DNA from: DATBAK01 sp038240075
GTDB lineage: Bacteria > Actinomycetota > Acidimicrobiia > IMCC26256 > PALSA-610
Direction: 5' to 3'
Length of the DNA: 50,854 bases
NCBI GenBank assembly: GCA_038240075.1
Contig: JBBSEC010000018.1
Span: 1-50,854 of the forward strand
In this document: one piece after another, positions 8,787 to 16,166 of the stretch
How positions within the stretch are numbered: the stretch's first letter is position 1
Layout: each line of letters opens with the position of its first letter
Notes under the pieces: generated by a model
Seen by the model: the letters and a program-made list of their open reading frames with translations, nothing else
The model's database searches: none
Told to the model about the DNA's origin: nothing
Position numbers and translations under genes: made by a program

Positions 8787-9952
8787 CCACGCGCGAGTTC
8801 GACATCGCGGTCGTCGGCCTCGGCGGCATCGGTAGCGCGACCGCGTACTGGGCCGCACGCGAGGGTGCGTCGGTGATCGGCTTCGAGCAGTTCGAGCTCG
8901 GCCACGACCGCGGCGCGTCCGACGACCACTCGCGAATCATCCGGCTCTCGTACCACACGCCCGGTTACGTGGAGCTGGCGCGCGCGGCGTACGAATGCTG
9001 GGCCGCGCTCGAGGCCGACGCCGGCGAAGCGCTCATCGTCCGCACCGGCGGTCTCGACCTGTTCCCGCCCGACGCGGCCATCACACCCGACGACTACCGC
9101 GATGCTCTCGACGCCGCGGGCGTGGACTTCGACTGGCTCGACGGCGCCGAGATCCGCCGGCGCTGGCCCCAGTTCCGGGTCGCGGACGACATCAACGGCC
9201 TGTTTCAAGAGGCCGGCGGGATCGCGCCCGCGGCCCGGGCCACCGCGGTGCATCAGCGCCTCGCCGTCGAGCACGGCGCGACCCTGCTCGCGTCGACACC
9301 GGTCGAGTCGGTGCGCGCGGCCGACGGCGAAGTCGACATCGTCGCGGGCGGTGAGACGTTTCGCGCGCGTCGCGTCGTCGTCGCGGCCGACGCGTGGGTC
9401 AACGAGCTGCTCGTCCCCCTTGGTGTCACCCTCCCCTTGACCGTGCTGCGGGAGCAAGTCACCTACTTCAATTCGCCGGTGCTCGAGCAGTTCGCGCCCG
9501 ACCGCCTCCCGGTGTGGATCTGGATGGACGAACCGAGCTTCTACGGGTTCCCCGTCTACGGCGAGCACGCGATCAAGGGCGCCCAGGACTGCGGCGGCCG
9601 GCCGACGACCGCACGCGCCCGCTCGTTCGACCCCGATCCGGACGAGCTCGCGCGCCTCGTCGAGTTCATGGGGCGGCTCTTCGGAACCGAGGCGATCGGC
9701 GCACCGCTGCGCACGAAGACCTGCCTCTACACGCTCACACCGGATCGCGATTTCCTGCTCGACACGGTGCCGGGTCGTCCCGAGGTGATCGTCGCGCTCG
9801 GCGCCGCACACGGGTTCAAGTTCGCGTCATGGTTCGGCCGTACCCTCACCGAGCTCGCGCGCACGGGCACCGCGACCTCCGACATCTCACCCTTCACGTT
9901 CGATCGCCCCGCGTTGACCGACCCCACCTACGTAGCGAACTGGATGGTGTGA
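8783..9952 (+). CDS. Sarcosine-oxidase-like FAD-dependent amine oxidase (MSOX/MTOX family)
   Basis: 389-aa DAO-superfamily flavoprotein, the length of monomeric sarcosine oxidase. The N-terminal dinucleotide motif is VVGLGGIGS (Gly12, 14 and 17), followed by an acidic residue in FEQ. Family landmarks are HSRIIR near residue 53 and TKTCLYTLTPD, in which Cys314 aligns with the Cys that carries the 8alpha-S-cysteinyl FAD in monomeric sarcosine oxidase, then HGFKFASWFG near the C-terminus. It would oxidise a secondary N-methyl amine to the primary amine, formaldehyde and H2O2. The TTG start at 8783 is imposed by the overlap with the Rieske stop; no ATG/GTG alternative lies nearby. Third gene of the operon, and probably the final N-demethylation step. 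Confidence 0.88.
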   Translation: MTTREFDIAVVGLGGIGSATAYWAAREGASVIGFEQFELGHDRGASDDHSRIIRLSYHTPGYVELARAAYECWAALEADAGEALIVRTGGLDLFPPDAAITPDDYRDALDAAGVDFDWLDGAEIRRRWPQFRVADDINGLFQEAGGIAPAARATAVHQRLAVEHGATLLASTPVESVRAADGEVDIVAGGETFRARRVVVAADAWVNELLVPLGVTLPLTVLREQVTYFNSPVLEQFAPDRLPVWIWMDEPSFYGFPVYGEHAIKGAQDCGGRPTTARARSFDPDPDELARLVEFMGRLFGTEAIGAPLRTKTCLYTLTPDRDFLLDTVPGRPEVIVALGAAHGFKFASWFGRTLTELARTGTATSDISPFTFDRPALTDPTYVANWMV

Positions 9953-9960
9953 GGTCCCGC

Positions 9961-10006
9961 TAACCTGAGGGTTCATTCGCGACGGCGGGGTCGGTAGCTA
10001 GAGGAG
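9961..10006 (+). promoter_or_regulatory. Promoter -10 and Shine-Dalgarno site of the aminotransferase operon
   Basis: A TAACCT hexamer at 9961-9966 would place the transcript start near 9973. A GAGGAG at 10001-10006 lies 4 nt before ATG 10011. This is one of the minority of genes here with a conventional leader and ribosome-binding site. Promoter assignment is inferred. Confidence 0.45.
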
Positions 10007-10010
10007 CAAG

Positions 10011-11420
10011 ATGCCGTTCGACGTTGCCCGGGCGCTCGAGGAACGCCACGGAGACAACTTTTCGCTTCACGAGCAGTATCTGAACCCGCAGCTGGCGAGG
10101 GTGCTCAAGACGCTCGGTTTCGATCGCTACTTCGTGCGCGGCGAAGGTTGCTACCTCTACGACGACCGGGGCGAGAAGTACCTCGATTTCCTCGCTGGAT
10201 TCGGTGTCTTCGCGCTCGGTCGCAGCCATCCCGCGATCAAGGCCGCGCTGCACCAGGCGATCGACCTCGACCTTCCCAACATGGTGCAGATGGACTGCGC
10301 GTTGCTGCCCGGCCTCCTCGCCGAGCAACTGCTCACGCGCACGCACCCCGGCATGAAGCGCGTGTTCTTCTGCAACTCGGGTGCGGAGGCCGTCGAGTCG
10401 GCGATCAAGTTCGCGCGGCAGTCGACGAAGCGCGCCGGCATCGTCTACGCCGAGCACGCGTTCCACGGGCTCAGCACCGGCGCCCTCGCGCTCAACGGCG
10501 GCGAGGAGTTCCGCGAGGGCTTCGGCCCGCTGCTCCCCGACACCGTGTCGGTTCCCTTCGGCGACATCGACGCGCTGCAACGCGAGCTCGCGAAGGGCAA
10601 GACGGCCGCGTTCATCGTCGAGCCGATCCAGGGCAAGGGCGTCTACATGGCGTCGCCCGAGTACTGGTTGGCGGCGCAGGCGCTCTGCCACCGCTACAAG
10701 ACCCTGTTCGTCATCGACGAGGTGCAGACCGGCCTCGGGCGCACCGGCACGTTCTTCGCGTACGAGCACTACGGCCTCGAGCCCGACATCATCACGATCT
10801 CGAAGGCGTTGTCGGGTGGCTACATCCCCGTCGGCGCGATGATCACGAGCGAGAAGATCTTCGCGAGCGTCTACAGCTCGATCGAGAAGGCGCTGAAGCA
10901 CTCGACGACGTTCGGCCGCAACCAGCTCGCCATGGTCGCGGGCCTCGCAACCCTGGCGGCCTTCGACGACGAGAAGATCATCGAGCGCACCGCGGAGACG
11001 GGCCGCGCCTTTCAGGTCGCGCTACAACCGCTGCGCGAGCGCTACGAGATGCTCCACGACGTGCGCGGCCTCGGGCTGATGATCGGCATCGAGTTCGGTG
11101 CGCCCGAGTCGCCGGCATTGCGCCGCCGTTTCAACACGATGGAGCGGTTGCGCAAGGCGATGTTCGCCCAGCTCATCGTGGTGCCGCTCTTCCACCGCCA
11201 CCGCATCCTCACGCAGGTCGCCGCCGACAACGTCAACATCGTGAAGTTGCTGCCACCCTTGATCGCCGGGCAGGAAGAGGTCGACTATTTCGTCGCCGCG
11301 CTCGACGATGTTCTCGCCGACGCGCACCGCGGCTCGAGCCTGATCTTCGAGTTCGGGCGCACGATGGCCAAGGGCGCGCTGCGTCGCAGCTACCAGACGC
11401 CGCAGGGTGTCGGCCGATGA
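10011..11420 (+). CDS. Class-III PLP-dependent aminotransferase (ornithine/putrescine type; possible HpnO-like)
   Basis: 469-aa fold-type-I aminotransferase. The substrate end shows GRSHPAI, the cofactor end FFCNSGAEAVESAIK, then IDEVQTGLGRTG with the pyridine-binding Asp, and the Schiff-base Lys265 in ISKALSGG. Class-III enzymes move an omega- or alpha-amino group to 2-oxoglutarate or pyruvate. It is translationally coupled (ATGA) to an HpnA-like epimerase. In hopanoid producers HpnO, also a class-III aminotransferase, makes aminobacteriohopanetriol, so a lipid-amination role is possible, but the sequence alone equally fits a diamine or ornithine aminotransferase. No squalene-hopene cyclase is in the window. 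Confidence 0.88.
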   Translation: MPFDVARALEERHGDNFSLHEQYLNPQLARVLKTLGFDRYFVRGEGCYLYDDRGEKYLDFLAGFGVFALGRSHPAIKAALHQAIDLDLPNMVQMDCALLPGLLAEQLLTRTHPGMKRVFFCNSGAEAVESAIKFARQSTKRAGIVYAEHAFHGLSTGALALNGGEEFREGFGPLLPDTVSVPFGDIDALQRELAKGKTAAFIVEPIQGKGVYMASPEYWLAAQALCHRYKTLFVIDEVQTGLGRTGTFFAYEHYGLEPDIITISKALSGGYIPVGAMITSEKIFASVYSSIEKALKHSTTFGRNQLAMVAGLATLAAFDDEKIIERTAETGRAFQVALQPLRERYEMLHDVRGLGLMIGIEFGAPESPALRRRFNTMERLRKAMFAQLIVVPLFHRHRILTQVAADNVNIVKLLPPLIAGQEEVDYFVAALDDVLADAHRGSSLIFEFGRTMAKGALRRSYQTPQGVGR

Positions 11421-12493
11421 CCGAGACCGCCATCAACCCCGGCGACCGCGTCGTGATCACCGGGGCCGCCGGCTTCATCGGCTCGGCCGTCACGCGCGCG
11501 GTGCTCGCGCGTGGTGCGCATGTCGTCGCGCTCGTCGAGCCCGGAGGCGACGAGCGCAACCTCGACGACATCAGCAGCCGCGAGCACGGAGCGGTCATCG
11601 AGCGCCGCACGGTCGATCTGCGCGACGCGCACGATGTCCGCAACGCGTGCGCCGACGCGCGCTTCGTGTTCCACCTCGCCGCCATCTACGCGTTCTGGGC
11701 GCGCGACCCCAAGCTGTTCGCCGACGTCAACGTCGGCGGGACGCTGAACGTGCTCGAGGCCGTGCGTGACGCCGGCTGCGAGCGGATGGTCTACACGAGC
11801 ACCGTCGGTGTGCTGGGCGTCGAGGGAACGGCCGCGGGCCGGCCCTCGGACGAGACCGCGTACGCCGACATCGCCCATCTCTTCGGCTCCTACAAGCGCA
11901 CGAAGTACGTCGCCGAGCACGAAGTACTGCGCGCCGCGGCGCAGGGCGTACCGGTCTCGATCGTGCTCCCGACGTTTCCCCTCGGCCCCGGCGATCGGCG
12001 GCCGACCCCGACCGGGAAGCTCATCCTCGACTTCCTCAACGGCCGGATGCCTGCGTTCGTCGACACCGCGATGAACGTCGAGCACGTCGACGACCTCGCG
12101 GGCGGACACGTTGCCGCGCTGCAACGGGGCGCCAACGGCCGCAGCTACATCCTCGGCGGCGAGAACCGGTCGATGCAGTCGATCCTCGCGGTGCTCGCCG
12201 CGTGTACGGGGCTCCGGGCACCGAAGCTGCAGGTCCCGAAGGCGATCGCACTCGCGGCGGGCCTGGCGTCACAGCTCGTCGAGGGCCGCCTGCTCCACCG
12301 GGAGCCCAACGTGTCGATCGAAGCCGCGCGCATGTCGACCACACACATGGCCTTCGACGACAGCCGGGCCCGCACCGAGATCGGGTACACCTCGCGGCCG
12401 GCCGAGGATGCGATCGAAGACTCCGCGCGCTGGTTCGTCGACCACGGCTACGTCACCGACAAGCGCCGCGCGCGCATCACCTGGGTGAAGTGA
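11417..12493 (+). CDS. hpnA: NAD(P)-dependent epimerase/dehydratase, HpnA-like (hopanoid-associated sugar epimerase family)
   Basis: 358-aa extended short-chain dehydrogenase. The nucleotide-binding motif GAAGFIGSA lies near residues 17-25, the catalytic YKRTK (YxxxK) mid-protein, and a conserved segment PTPTGKLILDFLNGRMPAF continues into HVDDLAGGH, which I recognise as characteristic of HpnA. HpnA proteins are found in hopanoid gene clusters; their reaction is presumed to act on the sugar-derived side chain. It starts at ATG 11417 inside the aminotransferase stop (ATGA), so the two are co-translated. Ends 9 nt before the convergent methyltransferase gene. The symbol is by family resemblance only; hopanoid synthesis in this organism is not shown. 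Confidence 0.8.
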   Translation: MTETAINPGDRVVITGAAGFIGSAVTRAVLARGAHVVALVEPGGDERNLDDISSREHGAVIERRTVDLRDAHDVRNACADARFVFHLAAIYAFWARDPKLFADVNVGGTLNVLEAVRDAGCERMVYTSTVGVLGVEGTAAGRPSDETAYADIAHLFGSYKRTKYVAEHEVLRAAAQGVPVSIVLPTFPLGPGDRRPTPTGKLILDFLNGRMPAFVDTAMNVEHVDDLAGGHVAALQRGANGRSYILGGENRSMQSILAVLAACTGLRAPKLQVPKAIALAAGLASQLVEGRLLHREPNVSIEAARMSTTHMAFDDSRARTEIGYTSRPAEDAIEDSARWFVDHGYVTDKRRARITWVK

Positions 12494-12502
12494 CGGCGAC
12501 CG

Positions 12503-13252
12503 TCAGCCCGGCTTGCGCCAGACGCTGACGGCCCTCCCCGACGCAGCCGTGAAGGGCTCCTGCGCCCATCCGCCCTCCCGGCTCTCGAGGCCGAGGCCCG
12601 CGAGCCGCGCCATGAGATCGAGCTCACTCGGGAACGCGTAGCGCAGTGAGCCCGGAAGCAGGCGAACGCCGGATCCGCGGATGAGCACGTGCTGGAAGTC
12701 GACCCGCTGGTTCACGGAGTCGTGCACCGACACGTCGATGTCGACCGACTCGACGGTGAGCGACAGCGCGGAGGTGCGCTGGTTGCCGTTGTAGCGCGCG
12801 GGATCCGGAATGAACCCTTCGACCGCGAAGCGCCCTCCGGGTACCAGCCGGTTCGCCACGTTCGCGAAGCACTCGATCTGCGCTTCCTGGTCGGTGAGGC
12901 CGAAGAAGGTGTTGAACACGACGTAGATCAACGAGTAGCCGTCGCCCGGTGCGTCGACCGCCTTCATGTCGCCGAAGCTCACGGGGATCGCTTCGCCTCC
13001 GGCCCGCGACCGCAGCTTCGCGACCATCGCCGCCGACGCGTCGATCCCGTGCAGCGCGATCCCGGTGCCCGCCAGTAGGGCCGAGAGCGGCACCGCGACG
13101 CGCCCGGTGCCGATCCCGAGCTCCAGAACCGGGCCCGATCCCGCGAGCCCGGCGAGGCGCGTCACCTCTTCGGCGGGATCGCGCTTCGCGTACATCTCGT
13201 CGTAGATGTCGGCGATGTGGTCACCGTAGGTCGCGGGTCCGTACGATTCCAT
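12503..13252 (-). CDS. Class I SAM-dependent methyltransferase
   Basis: 249-aa Rossmann-fold methyltransferase. Motif I is VLELGIGTGRVA, the acidic residue of motif II lies in HGIDAS, and motif IV resembles YVVFNTFFGL. The N-terminal YDEMYAKRD is typical of small-molecule methyltransferases of the Methyltransf_25 group. ATG 13252 was chosen over the start 12 codons upstream, which adds a Cys-rich non-family segment. It is divergent from the F420 oxidoreductase (50 bp between starts) and convergent with the HpnA-like gene. Substrate unknown. Confidence 0.82.
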   Translation of the reverse strand: MESYGPATYGDHIADIYDEMYAKRDPAEEVTRLAGLAGSGPVLELGIGTGRVAVPLSALLAGTGIALHGIDASAAMVAKLRSRAGGEAIPVSFGDMKAVDAPGDGYSLIYVVFNTFFGLTDQEAQIECFANVANRLVPGGRFAVEGFIPDPARYNGNQRTSALSLTVESVDIDVSVHDSVNQRVDFQHVLIRGSGVRLLPGSLRYAFPSELDLMARLAGLGLESREGGWAQEPFTAASGRAVSVWRKPG

Positions 13253-13302
13253 CGCTCCATCGCAGCAGAGCTGTCGCCCCCACGCCAACGAATTGGAAGA
13301 AC

Positions 13303-14316
13303 ATGAAGATCGACGGACCGCTCGTCACGCAACGGCTCGCCGATGTGCCCGACGCGGCGCGGCGCATGGAGTCCGACGGCTACGACGGTGTGTTCACGTT
13401 CGAAGGCCCGCACGACCCGTTCCTTCCGCTCATGCTCGCGGCCGAGCACAGTGAGCACCTCGAGCTCACCACGGCGATCGCGGTCGCGTTCGCGCGCAGC
13501 CCGATGACGATCGCCGCGACCGCGAACGATCTGCAGGCTGTGTCGAACGGCCGTTTCGTGCTCGGGCTCGGCACGCAGATCCAGCCGCACATCGAGAAGC
13601 GGTTCTCGATGCCGTGGTCGCACCCGGCGCCGCGCCTGCGCGAGCTCGTGCTCGCGATCCGCGCGATCTGGGCAACGTGGAACGACCGGGTTCCTCTCGA
13701 CTTTCGCGGCGAGTTCTACCGCCACACGCTCATGACGCCGTTCTTCGATCCCGGCCCCAATCCCAACGGCCCGCCGCGGATCGCGCTCGCCGGTGTCGGC
13801 CCGCTGATGACCGAGGTCGCGGGCGAGGTCGGCGACGCGTTCATCGTGCATCCGTTCAGCACCGCGCACTACCTACAGACGACGACCATCCCCGCGCTCG
13901 AGCGTGGGCTCGCCACCGCCGGTCGGGCGCGCGCCGACTTCGAGATCTCGTTCCCGGTGATGATCATCACGGGCGACACGACCGAAGCACTCGACACCGC
14001 CCGCTTCGCGGTCATGACCCAGCTCGCGTTCTACGGCTCGACGCCGGCCTACCGCCCGGTGCTCGACGCGCACGGGTGGGGCGATCTGCAACCCGAGCTG
14101 CAGCAGCGGACGCGCGACGGCGACTGGGCCACGATGGCCGCGCTGATCCCTCCCGAGCTCGTCGAGGTGTTCACGGTGAGCGGGCGGCCGGAGGAGATCG
14201 CCGGGCTCGTGACGCAGCGGTACGGCGGGCTCGTCGATCGCGTGGCCTTCAATGCGCCGTATCCGGCCCCTCCGGAGCTGTGGGCGCGGGCCCTCGCCGG
14301 ATTTCGCGCAACGTAG
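13303..14316 (+). CDS. LLM-class F420-dependent oxidoreductase (TIGR03617/MSMEG_2256-like)
   Basis: 337-aa TIM-barrel luciferase-like oxidoreductase. It carries the signature run of the MSMEG_2256 group: GYDGVFTFEGPHDPFLPL near the N-terminus, TAIAVAFARSPM, GRFVLGLGTQI, and FDPGPNPNGPPRIALAGVGP. Members use deazaflavin F420 for hydride transfer to or from unknown substrates in actinobacteria. The start ATG 13303 has a purine-rich GGAAG about 6 nt upstream; longer in-frame extensions upstream are antisense to the methyltransferase. The cofactor assignment is by family, not by visible F420 contacts. Confidence 0.87.
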   Translation: MKIDGPLVTQRLADVPDAARRMESDGYDGVFTFEGPHDPFLPLMLAAEHSEHLELTTAIAVAFARSPMTIAATANDLQAVSNGRFVLGLGTQIQPHIEKRFSMPWSHPAPRLRELVLAIRAIWATWNDRVPLDFRGEFYRHTLMTPFFDPGPNPNGPPRIALAGVGPLMTEVAGEVGDAFIVHPFSTAHYLQTTTIPALERGLATAGRARADFEISFPVMIITGDTTEALDTARFAVMTQLAFYGSTPAYRPVLDAHGWGDLQPELQQRTRDGDWATMAALIPPELVEVFTVSGRPEEIAGLVTQRYGGLVDRVAFNAPYPAPPELWARALAGFRAT

Positions 14317-14382
14317 GTCTGCTGCTCCCTGGTCCGGATCGGAACGCTTGTGGGGAGAGCGGGCGCGGCCCAGACTGGGCGC

Positions 14383-14694
14383 ATGAGCGACCTCGTTGCC
14401 CGCACCCAACCCGAGCTCCTCGTCGATGCGCGCGGTCATGCGTTACGGGCCACCTGGCATCCCGACGACCGTGAGGTCGTGCTCGGCGTGTGGGACGACC
14501 GCCAATGTGTCGGCACGGTGCGCCTCGACCCGACCGCGGCCGCGCGGTTGGGCGCGTTCCTCATGGCCTCGCTGGGCGCGGCGGCGGAGGCGAACGCGCC
14601 GGTCGTCGCGCTGGCGAGCGAGTCGTGGACCGACCGGTGGCAACGGCTGCGCGACGGGTGGTTGGCCCGCCTCGCCCGGCCGAACGACCGCTAG
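14383..14694 (+). CDS. Hypothetical protein, 103 aa
   Basis: I do not recognise this family. The 103-aa product has no signal peptide or membrane segment. It reads as a small alpha/beta domain: a strand-rich first half (LRATWHPDDREVVLGVWD, CVGTVRLD) followed by an Ala-rich helix and a basic C-terminal helix (WQRLRDGWLARLARP). The ATG at 14383 follows a GCGC spacer and no clear ribosome-binding site is present. Its TAG stop shares the four bases CTAG (14691-14694) with the stop of convergent gatB. Codon third positions are G/C-rich, which supports real coding. Confidence 0.7.
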   Translation: MSDLVARTQPELLVDARGHALRATWHPDDREVVLGVWDDRQCVGTVRLDPTAAARLGAFLMASLGAAAEANAPVVALASESWTDRWQRLRDGWLARLARPNDR

Positions 14695-16166
14695 CCGAGG
14701 CGCTCGTCGAGGAGCTGCGCGAGCACGCTGCCGTTCGCGCGGCCCTGCAGCGCGCGGGTCGCCTGTCCCATCAGGAAGCCCCGCTTCTTCTTCTTCACCG
14801 CATCGTCACCGGCGCGGTACTCGACAACCGCGTCGGCGTTGGCCTCGAGCACCGCGTCGATCGCGGCGCCGAGCGCGTCGGTGTCGCTCTCCTGCTCGAG
14901 ACCGCGCGCCGCGACCACGGCGGCCGGCCGGTCGCCGGAGCGCAACGACTCGGCGAGCACTTCCTTCGCCTGCCCGCGGTTGATCGTGCCCTTCGCGACG
15001 AGACCGACGAGCTCCGCGAGCGCGTCGGGCGCGAGCGCGACATCCGCGATCGTGCCACCGGAATCGTTGAGGTGCGCGAGCACCTCGCCGCTCGCCCAGT
15101 TGACGACATCGCGTGGCGTGCCATCGGTCAGCGCGCCGACCGCGGCGTCGACGTAGTCGGTGAGCCCCGGAACGTCGAGCAGCACCCGCGCGTCGTGCTC
15201 CGAGATGGCCCACTCAGAGACCAACCGGGCGCGCTTTGCCAGCGGCAACTCCGGCATCGTGGCGCGCACGCGTGCGCGCAGCTCGTCGGTCGGGACCACG
15301 GGCACGAGATCGGGCTCGGGGAAGTAGCGGTAGTCGAACGCCTCTTCTTTCGACCGCATCGACCGCGTGAGACCCTCGGCCTCGTTCCAGTGCCGCGTCT
15401 CCTGCACGATCCGTTCGCCGTCCTCGAGCCGCTCGGCCTGGCGCTCGATCTCATACTCGATCGCGCGCTGCACCGAACGGATCGAGTTCATGTTCTTGAT
15501 CTCGGTGCGGGTGCCGAGCTTCGACGTGCCGACCCTGCGCACCGACACGTTTGCGTCGACACGCATCGAGCCCTCTTCCATCTTCACGTCGGAGACACCG
15601 AGCGCGAGCAGCGTCGCGCGCAGCTCGGTGACGTAGGCGCGCGCCTGCTCCGCCGAGAAGATGTCGGGCTCGGAGACGATCTCGAGCAGCGGAACCCCGG
15701 CGCGGTTGTAGTCGACGAGCGAGTGGTCGGCGCCATGGATGCGACCGCCACCCCCGCCAACGTGCATCGACTTGCCGGTGTCTTCTTCGAGGTGCGCCCG
15801 CGTGATGCGCACCCGCACGCCGTCGACCTCGATCTCGCCGGCCAGGCAGATGGGCTCGTCGTACTGCGAGGTCTGGAAGTTCTTCGGCATGTCGGGATAG
15901 AAGTAGTTCTTGCGGTGGAAGATCGACTGCGGCGGCATCGTGAACTGCAGCGCCTCACCCAGCCGCAACGCGAGCTCCACCGCCTTCTCGTTGAGCACCG
16001 GTAGCGAGCCGGGAAGCCCGAGGCACACGGGGCAGACGTTGGTGTTCGGCTCGGCTCCGAACTCGTTGCGGCAGCCGCAGAACAGCTTCGTCGCGGTCGC
16101 GAGCTCGACGTGCACCTCGAGCCCGATGACGGGCTCCCAGTTGGTCGACACGTCGGTCGTGGTCAT
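14691..16166 (-). CDS. gatB: Aspartyl/glutamyl-tRNA(Asn/Gln) amidotransferase subunit B
   Basis: 491-aa GatB, the tRNA-binding kinase/transamidation subunit that converts misacylated Glu-tRNA(Gln) or Asp-tRNA(Asn) to the amidated forms with ammonia passed from GatA. It begins WEPVIGLEVHVEL and contains the zinc cluster CGCRNEF...CPVCLG. Other landmarks are HRKNYFYPDMPKNFQ, SLVDYNRAGVPLLEIV and RTEIKNMNS, with a C-terminal YqeY-like helical domain ending in ALQGRANGSVLAQLLDERL. Full family length. ATG 16166 overlaps the gatA stop (ATGA). Last gene of gatC-gatA-gatB. Its presence implies indirect Gln- or Asn-tRNA synthesis. Confidence 0.97.
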   Translation of the reverse strand: MTTTDVSTNWEPVIGLEVHVELATATKLFCGCRNEFGAEPNTNVCPVCLGLPGSLPVLNEKAVELALRLGEALQFTMPPQSIFHRKNYFYPDMPKNFQTSQYDEPICLAGEIEVDGVRVRITRAHLEEDTGKSMHVGGGGGRIHGADHSLVDYNRAGVPLLEIVSEPDIFSAEQARAYVTELRATLLALGVSDVKMEEGSMRVDANVSVRRVGTSKLGTRTEIKNMNSIRSVQRAIEYEIERQAERLEDGERIVQETRHWNEAEGLTRSMRSKEEAFDYRYFPEPDLVPVVPTDELRARVRATMPELPLAKRARLVSEWAISEHDARVLLDVPGLTDYVDAAVGALTDGTPRDVVNWASGEVLAHLNDSGGTIADVALAPDALAELVGLVAKGTINRGQAKEVLAESLRSGDRPAAVVAARGLEQESDTDALGAAIDAVLEANADAVVEYRAGDDAVKKKKRGFLMGQATRALQGRANGSVLAQLLDERLG

